DNA of 64,000 nucleotides. Source: Collinsella sp. AF02-46-1 (GTDB lineage Bacteria > Actinomycetota > Coriobacteriia > Coriobacteriales > Coriobacteriaceae). How positions within the stretch are numbered: position 1 is the first letter of the stretch; each line of letters begins with the position of its first letter. Below the pieces are notes generated by a model that was not told where the DNA came from, did no database searches, and worked only from the letters and a program-made list of their open reading frames with translations. The stretch is taken from positions 62,001 to 126,000 of the forward strand of contig NZ_QSBV01000002.1 in assembly GCF_003465825.1 (NCBI RefSeq), written 5' to 3'. Positions 42,094-50,694 of the stretch are shown here, one piece after another. Both the position numbers and the translations under genes were made by a program.

Positions 42094-43653
42094 CTACTCG
42101 GCGGGAATTACGCTGCCGTCCTGGAAGCCAACATTGTTGTGGGCAAAGCAGTCCTCGTACTTAAAGCCGGAGAGCTCCTCGCAAAGCGCCTTGACCTCGG
42201 GCTTGACGTCGGCCATCTTGCCACCCTCCTTGACACGGTGGATCTCGTCGCAAAGGATGTCGCACTGCTCCTTGTCAATCTTGATGCCGCGGGCAAGGAC
42301 GGCCGCGAGCAGGAAGAAGCCGGCGCAGCCGATGAGCATGTAGCCGCAGATGTACAGAGGCACGGTGGCGGGCTGGGTCACGGCGTCGCTGTTGCCGGCG
42401 GTCTGAATGAAGCCGGAGGCAGCAAGGACGATAGCCCATACGTTGACGGCAACAGCCTGGGCAATCTGCTGGCAGAGCTGCTGTGCGGAGCTGTAGATGC
42501 CCTCGCGACGACGCAGGGTGATGAGCTCATCGACATCGGGGATGTAGTTGAGCAGAACATCGGGCAGATACTGGAAGCCAACGTAGAAGAACTTCCAGAT
42601 GGCGAAGATGATGGGGTAGGCGATCATGGCGATGGCGACCGTGGAGGTGCCGTTGATCTGACCAAAGGCGAAGTAGTTGTAGGCGATGATGCACGCAGCG
42701 CAACCGACGTTGGCCAGGTACCAAGACTTGTGGAAGCCCTTCTTGGCCATGAGGGCGACCCAGATAGCGGTGCAGACGATAGCGACGACCTTGCCGGGCA
42801 TCTCCATCACGGACTCGTAGGACTTAGGAATCTGCAGGCAGTAGACGATGAAGAAGGACAGGCAGGCAGACCAGCAGGCAGCAGCGAGCTTCGTGGAGAC
42901 CTGTGCATACAGGACCTTGCGGAAGGACTTGTTGCGGAAGGTGGAGACAACGTCGATGAAGAACTTCTTGATACCCTCGCCGACGCTCTCGATTTTCTCC
43001 TGAGCGACCTCCTCGGGGGTGTGCTCCCACGTGGACAGGTACACGCACAGCAGCGAGATTGCCATGACCGAAGCGTTAATCGTAGCAATAATGAAGTAGC
43101 TGAACGGGTTGGTCTCGCCGAAGGTGCCAAAGCCAAAGCCGACGAGTGCTGCCATCAGGAAGCCGGCGGCGTTACCAAAGAGGTGCTTGTAGCCGGTGAG
43201 GTACGTACGCTCCTTGAAGTCATCGGTCATCTCGATGGTAAGCGGCGACAGGTTGGCGGTGCAGAACGTGTACGCGACGTTGTAGATCAGGTACAACACA
43301 AAGTAGTACGGGAAACCAAACGGCGTAGCCACAAAGATGAGCGGCTCGGCGACCATCATCGGGATAGCCAGCAAGATCCAGAAACGGCGGCGGCCAAAGA
43401 TGCGGCCGATCTTAGTAGCGTAGAAGTTATCGGCCACAAAGCCCATGAGCGGGCACAGAATGGCGTTGAGATAGATGGCGAACGAGCTGATCAGCGCAGC
43501 CTCGCCTGCGGACAGACCGCACTCCGTGGACAGGAACAGCACCATGTAGCTGTGCGTAAAGCTCAGGGCACCGGAGTTGAGCATGCCGCCCATACCAAAG
43601 CCCAAGCGCGTCCAGAATGTGATCTTGCGCTTTTTACCGATCTTGTTAGTCAT
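42094..43653 (-). CDS. GPH-family (MFS) sugar:cation symporter, probable oligogalacturonide/uronide importer
   Basis: A 519-residue membrane protein with about 12 transmembrane segments. The N-terminus FWTRLGFGMGGMLNSG and the loop FVADNFYATKIGRIFGRRRFWILLAIP (core GRRRFWIL) are typical of glycoside-pentoside-hexuronide symporters. The C-terminal cytosolic tail has PDVDELITLRRREGIYSS, the GPH signature. It stands upstream of the GH28-CE8-SGNH genes and shares the uronate operator, so oligogalacturonides or galacturonides are the likely cargo. The ATG at 43653 follows AGAGGGAG; a longer start at 43731 has no site. Confidence 0.85.
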   Translation of the reverse strand: MTNKIGKKRKITFWTRLGFGMGGMLNSGALSFTHSYMVLFLSTECGLSAGEAALISSFAIYLNAILCPLMGFVADNFYATKIGRIFGRRRFWILLAIPMMVAEPLIFVATPFGFPYYFVLYLIYNVAYTFCTANLSPLTIEMTDDFKERTYLTGYKHLFGNAAGFLMAALVGFGFGTFGETNPFSYFIIATINASVMAISLLCVYLSTWEHTPEEVAQEKIESVGEGIKKFFIDVVSTFRNKSFRKVLYAQVSTKLAAACWSACLSFFIVYCLQIPKSYESVMEMPGKVVAIVCTAIWVALMAKKGFHKSWYLANVGCAACIIAYNYFAFGQINGTSTVAIAMIAYPIIFAIWKFFYVGFQYLPDVLLNYIPDVDELITLRRREGIYSSAQQLCQQIAQAVAVNVWAIVLAASGFIQTAGNSDAVTQPATVPLYICGYMLIGCAGFFLLAAVLARGIKIDKEQCDILCDEIHRVKEGGKMADVKPEVKALCEELSGFKYEDCFAHNNVGFQDGSVIPAE

Positions 43654-43735
43654 CGAGCTCCCTCTCTTTTCTCGATTGTCTTGTAACAAGACATTGGAGT
43701 CCATACCGATGTCTGTCTGCATATCGCCCACTCGT

Positions 43736-43910
43736 AGGGTGAACGTTTAGCTAGATTATGCGCGATTGCGTATGATAGGTGAACGTTCACTTCTATATTA
43801 TCCTTGAACGGTCGTTTTTTGCCGTTAAACGGACATCTGACTTGAAAAAAATCACGATTACATGGGTATTGAGTGGGTTTAAATTTGAGGTCGATTAGGT
43901 GAACGTTTAT
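43736..43910. promoter_or_regulatory. Three uronate operators upstream of the GPH transporter
   Basis: AGGGTGAACGTTTAG at 43736-43750, AGGTGAACGTTCACTT at 43777-43792 (best palindrome) and TTAGGTGAACGTTTATT at 43895-43911. A possible minus-strand promoter TTCACC-N17-CATAAT overlaps the middle site. This is the densest operator cluster in the window. Apart from the 28-bp element, the remaining gap shows nothing. Confidence 0.7.
43805..43832. promoter_or_regulatory. 28-bp TGAACGG element, copy 3
   Basis: Begins TGAACGGTCG and ends TAAACGG, 12 bp upstream (relative to the transporter gene) of the main operator at 43777-43792. Same orientation as the other copies. Confidence 0.6.
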
Positions 43911-43974
43911 TGTTTTCGCCGCTCCCGTACCCTCAGAAAGACACGCCCGAACAGACAGAACAAACATGGCCCCG

Positions 43975-44000
43975 CCGGGAACACTCCCGACGGGGCCATG
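43975..44000 (-). terminator. Terminator of the uxaC-uxaB-uxaA operon
   Basis: CATGGCCCCG/CGGGGCCATG stem with inner GCCGGG/TCCCGAC pairing, followed by TTTGTT on the minus strand. It lies 33 bp past the uxaA stop codon. Confidence 0.75.
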
Positions 44001-44032
44001 GTCAATAGCGCCCTATGCGAACCCATTTACCG

Positions 44033-45517
44033 CTACAGGCAGACGCCGTCCTTCCAGATGCTGATCTCGTGACAGCCGCGGCGCTCGGCACTCGTAAGCT
44101 TGCCGCTCGCCGTCTCTAGCACCAGCTGGTACAGGTCGTGGGCAGCCTCGTCGAGTGTACGCTCGCCCGTGGCGACCACGCCGGCGTTAAAGTCCATCCA
44201 GTTGGCCTTGTGGTCGCACAGACGCTGGTTGGTGAACACCTTGAGTGTAGGCGCCGGTGCGCCAAACGGCGTGCCGCGGCCGGTCGAGAACAGGATTACG
44301 TGGCAGCCGGCAGCCGTCAGGGCCGTGGTGGATACCATGTCGTTACCCGGGCCGCACAGCATGTTCAGGCCATGCTTGGTAGCCTGACCGGCATACGGCA
44401 GCACGTCGACGATGGGGGCAGATCCGCCCTTTTGCACGCAGCCGCAGCTCTTGTCCTCGAGCGTGGTAATGCCGCCGTCCTTGTTGCCGGGGCTCGGGTT
44501 CTCATAGACGACCTCCCCGTGGCTGATAAAGTAGTCCTTAAAGCCGTTGAGCATGTCGGCAGCTGCGTTAAAGACGTCCTGGCTCTCACAGCGATCGAGC
44601 AGAATGCTCTCCGCGCCAAACATCTCGGGAACCTCGGTGAGCACCGACGTGCCGCCGCGGGCGACGACCATATCGCTCACGCGACCGATCGTGGGGTTGG
44701 CGGTAATGCCCGAAAGACCGTCAGAGCCGCCGCACTTAAGGCCAATGACCAGCTCGGAGGCAGGAATGGGCTCACGCTTGGCCTGCTTGGCCAGGTCGGC
44801 AAGCTCGGACAGGATCTTGTGACCCTCGACCTGCTCGTCGGCTACATCCTGGCAGGCGAGGAATCGAACGCGCTCGCGATCGAAGTCACCGAGCTCGTCG
44901 AGTACCTGCTGGTGCGTGCAGTTTTCGCAACCGAGGGACAGGAACAGCACACCCGCAGCGTTTGCGTGACGCGAGAGCGCCACCAACAAGCGGCGCGTCT
45001 GGGCATGGTCGGCACCGGTCTGTGAGCAGCCAAAGGGATGCGGGAAGTAGTAAACGCCCTCCAGCGAGCCCTCGACCAGATCCTGAGCCTGCTCGCACAT
45101 GGCACGTGCGACCTCGTTGACGCAGCCGACCGTGGGGATGATCCACAGCTCGTTGCGCGTGGCGGCGCGGCCGTCAGCGCGGCGGAAGCCCATAAAGGTC
45201 TCGGGCTCAACCGGCTCAACGACCGGATGCGTCGGGTTGTAAGCGTACTCGACCTCGCCCGAAAGGTTGGTCTTGACGTTATGCGTATGAAGCCACTGAC
45301 CGGGCTGGATGTCGCCCGTCACGTGGCCGATAGGAAGACCGTACTTGACGACGTCCTCCCCCGCCGCAATGGCACGCACGGCCATCTTGTGGCCCTGCGG
45401 AATATCCTCCGCGGCAACGACCTCGCCCACCCCGGGAACCGCGACGGCGGTGCCCTTGGCAAGCGGCGACAGCGCGACGATCACGTTATCGGCCGGATTG
45501 ATCTGGATAGTGTTCAT
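44033..45517 (-). CDS. uxaA: Altronate dehydratase
   Basis: A 494-residue enzyme converting D-altronate to KDG and water. The N-terminal SAF-like domain covers residues about 10-90 (NVIVALSPLAKGTAV). The C-terminal catalytic domain has GFRRADGRAATRNELWIIPTVGCVN (core GRAATRNEL), the Fe/Mn-binding Cys/His set in HPFGCSQ and LGCENCTHQQV, and GLKCGGSDGLSGITANP. Third gene of uxaC-uxaB-uxaA. The ATG at 45517 has TTAGGACC upstream, a weak site. A GC-rich hairpin (45559-45584) lies in the 78-bp gap after uxaB. Confidence 0.93.
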   Translation of the reverse strand: MNTIQINPADNVIVALSPLAKGTAVAVPGVGEVVAAEDIPQGHKMAVRAIAAGEDVVKYGLPIGHVTGDIQPGQWLHTHNVKTNLSGEVEYAYNPTHPVVEPVEPETFMGFRRADGRAATRNELWIIPTVGCVNEVARAMCEQAQDLVEGSLEGVYYFPHPFGCSQTGADHAQTRRLLVALSRHANAAGVLFLSLGCENCTHQQVLDELGDFDRERVRFLACQDVADEQVEGHKILSELADLAKQAKREPIPASELVIGLKCGGSDGLSGITANPTIGRVSDMVVARGGTSVLTEVPEMFGAESILLDRCESQDVFNAAADMLNGFKDYFISHGEVVYENPSPGNKDGGITTLEDKSCGCVQKGGSAPIVDVLPYAGQATKHGLNMLCGPGNDMVSTTALTAAGCHVILFSTGRGTPFGAPAPTLKVFTNQRLCDHKANWMDFNAGVVATGERTLDEAAHDLYQLVLETASGKLTSAERRGCHEISIWKDGVCL

Positions 45518-45558
45518 TACAAATGGTCCTAACCCTACAGGTTGAGCAGAAGTCAGCG

Positions 45559-45584
45559 GGCGCCCGCCAGTTGCCCGGCGGGCG
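45559..45584 (-). other. Intercistronic hairpin between uxaB and uxaA
   Basis: GCGCCCGCC/GGCGGGCGC with an 8-nt loop and no T-run. It is probably an RNA stability or processing element rather than a terminator. Confidence 0.5.
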
Positions 45585-45595
45585 CACAGAAGGAT

Positions 45596-47110
45596 TTAGG
45601 CCTGGGCGTTGGCAAATGCCTGCTTGGCGCCCTCGGCGCGCACAACGGCAAGCGCGTTGACGACAAACTCCTCAAGGCCGGCGATCTGCGTAAGGTCCTC
45701 GCCCCACATCTGCTCGTTGCTGAGCACGTCGTGCACCAGCTCGGCATCGTCTGCACCGGCGTGGGCGGCGTAGAAATCGAGCACGAAGGCATCGTCCTGA
45801 GCGGTGTACTCGGTGCCGTCGGCGCGGCGCAGGTGCAGGCCATCGCCCTCGCGAGCAACGAGCTCCTGCGTATAGAAGGCAATGAGCGTAGCGAGGCTCG
45901 TCGCCAGGCACTTGGGCAGGTTGCCGGTCTCGGCAACATAGTCCTTGAGCGTGGGCAGGTCGCGAGCACGCCATTTGGCGGTTGAGTTGAGGCAAATGGA
46001 GAGCAGCGCGTGGTCGATAAACGGGTTGTCGAAGCGGTTCTCGACGGCGGCGGCAAAGGCCTTGCAGTCCTCGACATCAAGATCGGCGGCAAGCGTCGGG
46101 ATGACCTCGTCGTAGAGCATGGTGTTCATGAAGCCGCGAACGGTCTCGTCATGCATGCAATCGCGCACGATGTCAAAGCCGGCAACCCAGGAACCCGGAA
46201 CAAAGGCAGTGTGGGCGCCGTTGAGGATGCGGACCTTGCGCTTCTTGTACGGGGTGACATCGGGGGTCACAAAGACGCCCGGCAGGCCGGCCTTCACGAA
46301 GGGCAGACGCTCCTTGAGCGACTCATCGCCCTGGATACCCCACATCTGGAAGGGCTCGCGCACGGCCAGGAAGGGATCCTCGTAGCCTAGGCGCTCGGCC
46401 ACGGCAGCGGCCTCCTTGGGGTCGCGGATACGGCCGGGGACGATAGTGTCGACGAGCGTGGTGCAGACGGTGCAGTCGTTGGCCATCCACTGCGCAAACT
46501 CGTCCTCCCAGCCCCAGTCGCTCACGTACTGGTTCATGATGCGCAGCAGCTCCTCGCCGTTGTGATCGATGAGCTCACAGGCGAGCACGATGACGCCCGG
46601 CTTGCCGGCGGCCCAGCGGGTGTGGAGCACCTGGGCAAGCTTGGCGGGGAAGCTCGCGGGCGGCATGTCGTCGGCCTTGCAGGACGGATCGTAGGCGATA
46701 CCGGCCTCGGTGGTGTTGGAGACGATAATCTCCAAATCGTCGGAGACGGCGACCTCCATCATGGCGCGGTAGTCGTCCTCGCGATACGGATTGAGGCAGC
46801 GGCTGCAGGCGCTGATCACACGGGACTCGTCGACCGTGTTGCCGCTCTCCTTGCCGCGCACCAGCACGGTGTACAGGTCATCCTGAGCGTTAATGCCGTC
46901 GGCAAAGCCAAAGGCACCGCTGATGGGCTGGACCATGACAACCTTGCCGTTCCAGCCGGTTGCCTCGTTGCCCATGTCAAAGAAGCGGTCGACGAAGGCG
47001 CGCAGGAAATTGCCCTCGCCAAACTGCAGAACCTTCTCGGGCGCGTCCTTGGGCAGCAGGTAGCCCTTGTAGCCGATCTTCTCGAGCGTCTCGTAGCTGA
47101 TGTTCTCCAT
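45596..47110 (-). CDS. uxaB: Tagaturonate reductase (altronate oxidoreductase)
   Basis: A 504-residue member of the mannitol dehydrogenase family. The N-terminal NAD motif is VLQFGEGNFLRAFVDRFFD; TTEAGIAYDPS and LACELIDHNGE follow; the C-terminal catalytic region is KVRILNGAHTAFVPGSWVAG with the Lys/Asn/His set. It reduces D-tagaturonate to D-altronate with NADH. Fructuronate reductase (UxuB) is a close alternative, but the neighbouring altronate dehydratase favours UxaB. The ATG at 47110 has AAGGAGAG 7 nt upstream. Confidence 0.92.
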   Translation of the reverse strand: MENISYETLEKIGYKGYLLPKDAPEKVLQFGEGNFLRAFVDRFFDMGNEATGWNGKVVMVQPISGAFGFADGINAQDDLYTVLVRGKESGNTVDESRVISACSRCLNPYREDDYRAMMEVAVSDDLEIIVSNTTEAGIAYDPSCKADDMPPASFPAKLAQVLHTRWAAGKPGVIVLACELIDHNGEELLRIMNQYVSDWGWEDEFAQWMANDCTVCTTLVDTIVPGRIRDPKEAAAVAERLGYEDPFLAVREPFQMWGIQGDESLKERLPFVKAGLPGVFVTPDVTPYKKRKVRILNGAHTAFVPGSWVAGFDIVRDCMHDETVRGFMNTMLYDEVIPTLAADLDVEDCKAFAAAVENRFDNPFIDHALLSICLNSTAKWRARDLPTLKDYVAETGNLPKCLATSLATLIAFYTQELVAREGDGLHLRRADGTEYTAQDDAFVLDFYAAHAGADDAELVHDVLSNEQMWGEDLTQIAGLEEFVVNALAVVRAEGAKQAFANAQA

Positions 47111-47206
47111 CGATGTCTCTCCTTAGATTGCTGTTAGCGTGCAGGCAAAACGGGGGCGCCGCGTGTGGCAACGGCGCTCCCGAGTTCGGTGTGATTCGAT
47201 GCGGGT

Positions 47207-48634
47207 TTAGGCCTCGACGGTATCCAGGTCAAAGCCAAAGTAGCGGACCGCGTTGTTGTAGCTAATGTCGCGCACGATGGCTCCCAGCAGCTCCATGTCG
47301 GCCGGATACTTGCCCTGCTCGACCCACTCGCCGATCACGCCGCACAGCACGCGACGGAAGTACTCATGACGCGGGTAGGACAGGAAGGAGCGGGAATCGG
47401 TAAGCATGCCCACAAAGTTGCCCAGCACGCCCTCGTTAGCCAGAGCCGTGAGCTGCTCGCGCATACCGACCTCGTTGTCGTTGAACCACCAGGCAGAGCC
47501 GTTCTGGATCTTGCCGGCGGTCGGAGCCTCCTGGAAGCAGCCTATCACGGTATCGATCATGGTGTTGTCGATGGGGTTCAGGCTGTACAGGATGGTCTTG
47601 GGCAGACCCGTGGACTCCTGGATGGAGTTGAGGAAATCGGCCAGCTGGTCGGACGGCGTGTAGTTGGAGATACAGTCGTAGCCGGTGTCGGGACCGAGCT
47701 TGGCGAACATAGCGCGGTTGTTGTCACGCTTGCAGCCAAAGTGCAGCTGCATGGCCCAGCCAAGGCGGACATACTCGCCGGCGACGAACTGCATAAAGGC
47801 CGTCTTGTACTTGAGGACCTCGTCCTCGGTAAGCGGCTCGGCGGCAAGGCCCTTGGCAAAGATAGTCTCGATTTCGTCGGCGGTAGCCGGAACGTACATA
47901 ACGTAGTCGAGCGCGTGGTCGGAAGCGCGGCAGCCCAGCTCGTGGGCAACGTCGTAGCGCTTGGAGATGGCAGCCTTCATGCCCTCGAAGTCGCTGATCT
48001 CAACGCCAGCAACCTCGGAGAGATGCTTGCAGTAGTCGGCGAACTCCTGGCCACGCTCGATGCGCAGGGCGGCATCGGGGCGCATGGCGGGAACGACCTG
48101 AACGTCAAAACTGTCGTCGGCGGCAATCTTCTTGTGCCACTCAAAGCTGTCGGCGGGGTCGTCGGTAGTGCAGATCATGCGGACGTTGGACTGCTTGATG
48201 AGGTTGCGGCAGGTAAAGCTGGCCTCGGCGAGCTTGGCGTTGGCAAGGTCCCAGACCTCCTGAGCGGTTTTGCCGTTCAGGACGCCCTCGTAGCCAAAGT
48301 AACGCTTAAGCTCCAGGTGGCTCCACTCAAAGACGGGGTTGCCCACGCAGCGGCCCAGGGTCTCGGCCCACTTCTGGAACTTCTCGCGAGCAGGGGCATC
48401 GCCGGTAATGAAGCGCTCGTCGACGCCGTTGGCACGCATTAGGCGCCACTTGTAGTGGTCGCCGCCCAGCCAAACCTCGGTAATGTTCTCAAAACGCTTG
48501 TCGTCCCAGATCTCCTTGGGAGAAATGTGGCAGTGGTAGTCAACGATGGGCATACCCTCGGCAAAGTTGTGGAACAGTTCCTCGCCGGTTTTGGTGCTCA
48601 GCAGGAAATCCTGATCGTCCATGAAGTTTTTCAT
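47207..48634 (-). CDS. uxaC: Glucuronate/galacturonate isomerase
   Basis: A 475-residue amidohydrolase-like isomerase turning galacturonate to tagaturonate (and glucuronate to fructuronate). Family motifs: PIVDYHCHISPKEIWDDK near residue 27 (HxH metal pair), VRMICTTDDPADSFEWH, AMQLHFGCKRDNN, and the end GMLTDSRSFLSYPRHEYFRR. First gene of the uxa operon. The ATG at 48634 has AAAGGGG 8 nt upstream; the frame to 48700 runs through the operator and is rejected. Confidence 0.94.
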   Translation of the reverse strand: MKNFMDDQDFLLSTKTGEELFHNFAEGMPIVDYHCHISPKEIWDDKRFENITEVWLGGDHYKWRLMRANGVDERFITGDAPAREKFQKWAETLGRCVGNPVFEWSHLELKRYFGYEGVLNGKTAQEVWDLANAKLAEASFTCRNLIKQSNVRMICTTDDPADSFEWHKKIAADDSFDVQVVPAMRPDAALRIERGQEFADYCKHLSEVAGVEISDFEGMKAAISKRYDVAHELGCRASDHALDYVMYVPATADEIETIFAKGLAAEPLTEDEVLKYKTAFMQFVAGEYVRLGWAMQLHFGCKRDNNRAMFAKLGPDTGYDCISNYTPSDQLADFLNSIQESTGLPKTILYSLNPIDNTMIDTVIGCFQEAPTAGKIQNGSAWWFNDNEVGMREQLTALANEGVLGNFVGMLTDSRSFLSYPRHEYFRRVLCGVIGEWVEQGKYPADMELLGAIVRDISYNNAVRYFGFDLDTVEA

Positions 48635-48686
48635 CAAACAACCCCTTTGTTGGCGGAGCGGGCACACGATGCGCTCGTTATCCTCT

Positions 48687-48740
48687 AGGTGAACGTTCAC
48701 TATACTAATTCATTGCGACTTAAAAGGTGAACGTTCACCT
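48687..48740. promoter_or_regulatory. Two uronate operators upstream of uxaC
   Basis: AGGTGAACGTTCACTA at 48687-48702 and the perfect palindrome AGGTGAACGTTCACCT at 48725-48740, 38 bp apart centre to centre. A TATAGT on the minus strand lies between or over them, so binding should block transcription of the uxa operon. The LacI regulator gene ends 356 bp away. Confidence 0.8.
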
Positions 48741-48753
48741 AACCACCATGGGG

Positions 48754-48781
48754 TGAACGGTCGATTTTGTCCGTTCAACGG
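48754..48781. promoter_or_regulatory. 28-bp TGAACGG element, copy 4
   Basis: The most symmetric copy: TGAACGG, 10 nt, CCGTTCA, then ACGG. It lies 13 bp upstream of the perfect operator relative to uxaC. The rest of 48782-48960 has no recognisable gene. Confidence 0.6.
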
Positions 48782-48966
48782 TTGTTGGAGCCGTGACACG
48801 CATGCATTGCGGATGGACTAACGTCCCCGAACACCGAACCTGGGCGTTTTTGCTCAGGTGGGTCATGTCTCGGCGTACATTTTTGGGAATATTCAGCATC
48901 GGGGCGTACTGCGCACCGTCCTCGACGCCCTATTTGATGCGCATATCGCGCCCGATCGGCATAAAA

Positions 48967-49005
48967 AAGTGCCTCCGATGGCGATTTACGCCATCGGAGG
49001 CACTT
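48967..49005 (-). terminator. Terminator of the LacI regulator gene
   Basis: A 17-bp perfect stem (AAGTGCCTCCGATGGCG and complement) with loop ATTTA, followed by TTTTTTA on the minus strand, 91 bp past the stop codon at 49096. It shares the 12-mer AGTGCCTCCGAT with the leader element C. Confidence 0.85.
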
Positions 49006-49095
49006 AAAACAGTCGTTCTGAGCCTCTTTCGGAACACGCCATTGCTGAATACTCCAAAAAATGCACGCCGCAAGAGGGGGTACCTGACCAAACGG

Positions 49096-50175
49096 CTAAA
49101 TTCCCGCAAGCTCGCAGTAGCGGTCGACGTTGCTGGCAAACACCATCTCCACAGCACCCTTCTGCACGGGCTCCGCCGGAGTTTTACCCCACAGCAAATA
49201 CTCGCCCAAGGTCTTGGCACCACGGTAGGCCAAGCTCACCGGGTCCTTATAGACGATATTGGTAAAAATGCCACGGCGTAAGGCCAGGGCGCTCTCGGGG
49301 AACAGGTCGTTGCCGATCACCATGACCTTGCCGGCCTTGCCGCTCGAAACAAGCGCATCGGCGACCACCTCGGAACCAACGGCAAAAACGCTACAGATGA
49401 GCTCGGGAGCATCCGGCGCACTCAAGCGCTGCTCAAGCTCGCGCTCGAGCTGTTTGACTTGCGCATGGGCACCGGCAAGGTCCTCAACCCGCCATGGAAT
49501 ATCGTGCTCGCGCAGGTAATTATGAAAGGCGCGGGCGGTCAGATAGTGCGAGTCGGTATAAGGGTCGCCCGCCAACAGGAGCACGCGGGCGTCAGCCCCA
49601 GAAGCGTGGACCAGATTTGCCGCCTGCTCCGCCATAAGACTGCCCGCCGCGGAATAGTCCGCCAGACTGGCACCCAGGCGATCGAGGTGCGGGCGGTCGC
49701 CGTCTACGAGCTCGATTGTCACGCCCGCCTCGGCAATCTGCCTCAAGAGCTCGGTTGCGCGGTCATCGCCCGGAACATAGGCAAGCAGGCCATCAATCTT
49801 CTCGCCCACCTGCAGACGCTCATCAATCTGCTCGAGCGCATCGGCGTAGCCACCCACGCCAAATTCAACGCGCTCAACCGTAATGCCCTGATCGATGACC
49901 TCCTGCTCAAAGCGGTTGCAGCCTTCCCAAAGGTAACGGAAAAAGTACGCCCCCTCGCGCGATGCGCGGGGCAGGCAAAACACCAAGTTGATATCCTTGC
50001 GGCGCAGGCTCGAGGCACTTGTGTTGCGGTGGTAACCCATGGCCTCGGCCTTGGCATTCACCTTGGCACGCACGGATTCGCTCACGCCGGCCTTGCCCGT
50101 CAGGGCCTTATGCACGGTATTGATGGAAACGCCAAGCTCGGCGGCTATGTCCTTCATGGTTACGCGAGCGCTCAT
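49096..50175 (-). CDS. LacI family regulator of the uronate regulon
   Basis: A 359-residue regulator. The helix-turn-helix MKDIAAELGVSINTVHKAL covers residues about 7-25; the recognition helix reads NTVHKAL rather than the usual ATVSR, which fits an operator of its own class. The hinge and a sugar-binding domain follow (LVFCLPRASREGAYFFRYLWEG, LLAYVPGDD, LIGND-like VMVIGNDLFPESALALRRG). It lies directly upstream of the uxa operon, whose promoter carries AGGTGAACGTTCACCT; I infer that this protein binds it. The ATG at 50175 has GGAGTAAC upstream. The effector is probably galacturonate, tagaturonate or a derivative. Confidence 0.82.
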   Translation of the reverse strand: MSARVTMKDIAAELGVSINTVHKALTGKAGVSESVRAKVNAKAEAMGYHRNTSASSLRRKDINLVFCLPRASREGAYFFRYLWEGCNRFEQEVIDQGITVERVEFGVGGYADALEQIDERLQVGEKIDGLLAYVPGDDRATELLRQIAEAGVTIELVDGDRPHLDRLGASLADYSAAGSLMAEQAANLVHASGADARVLLLAGDPYTDSHYLTARAFHNYLREHDIPWRVEDLAGAHAQVKQLERELEQRLSAPDAPELICSVFAVGSEVVADALVSSGKAGKVMVIGNDLFPESALALRRGIFTNIVYKDPVSLAYRGAKTLGEYLLWGKTPAEPVQKGAVEMVFASNVDRYCELAGI

Positions 50176-50272
50176 GGGGTTACTCCGTTATAGATAAGTT
50201 GCCAATTAACAGTACAGGTAACGATACCCCAAAATCACCCTTCAACTCGCCACGCTCGCCCCCAAATGTGCA

Positions 50273-50306
50273 AAGCGCCCCGCGAACGGATGCTCGCGGG
50301 GCGCTT
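50273..50306 (-). terminator. Terminator of the feo operon tail gene
   Basis: AAGCGCCCCGCGA/TCGCGGGGCGCTT with an 8-nt loop, followed by TTTGCAC on the minus strand, 12 bp past the stop codon at 50319. Confidence 0.8.
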
Positions 50307-50318
50307 GGATGACGAACC

Positions 50319-50519
50319 TTACTTGATACCGCGGCCCAAGTCTTCGGCAATTTTGTCCACGCCCTTAAGTGCGGCGCAGGTCTTTTTGTTGGAACAATGT
50401 CCTGTGCAAACGCCACCTTGAGCGCAGTCGGCGCAGGTGCCCTTGCGATAAATGCGCACGCACACGGCGACAAACGCAATACCGATAATAGCCAGTACAA
50501 CAATATCGATAGGTGCCAT
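50319..50519 (-). CDS. FeoB-associated Cys-rich membrane protein
   Basis: A 66-residue protein. One N-terminal transmembrane helix (IDIVVLAIIGIAFVAVCVRIY) is followed by a Cys-rich tail CADCAQGGVCTGHCSNKKTC, the pattern of the small FeoB_associated family that sits next to feoB in many Gram-positive and gut bacteria. It probably helps iron handling at the transporter. The ATG at 50519 has GGAGG 6 nt upstream. A terminator separates it from feoB, so it is expressed by read-through or its own promoter. Confidence 0.82.
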   Translation of the reverse strand: MAPIDIVVLAIIGIAFVAVCVRIYRKGTCADCAQGGVCTGHCSNKKTCAALKGVDKIAEDLGRGIK

Positions 50520-50636
50520 AGCAAGCCTCCTCTAGTTAACCATCACTTACTTTACCCCATTCTCCACCTGCCAATAAGGGACAGGTATATTTTGGTCGGT
50601 TTTATCTGCGGAAACGCCACATCTCCCTCACCAAAA

Positions 50637-50665
50637 AGCCCGAGTGTCGCTGGGACACCCGGGCT
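50637..50665 (-). terminator. Terminator after feoB
   Basis: AGCCCGAGTGTC/GACACCCGGGCT stem, followed by TTTTTGG on the minus strand, 30 bp past the stop codon at 50695. Confidence 0.85.
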
Positions 50666-50694
50666 CGTGGAAAGGGGCTGATCCTTATTCGGAC

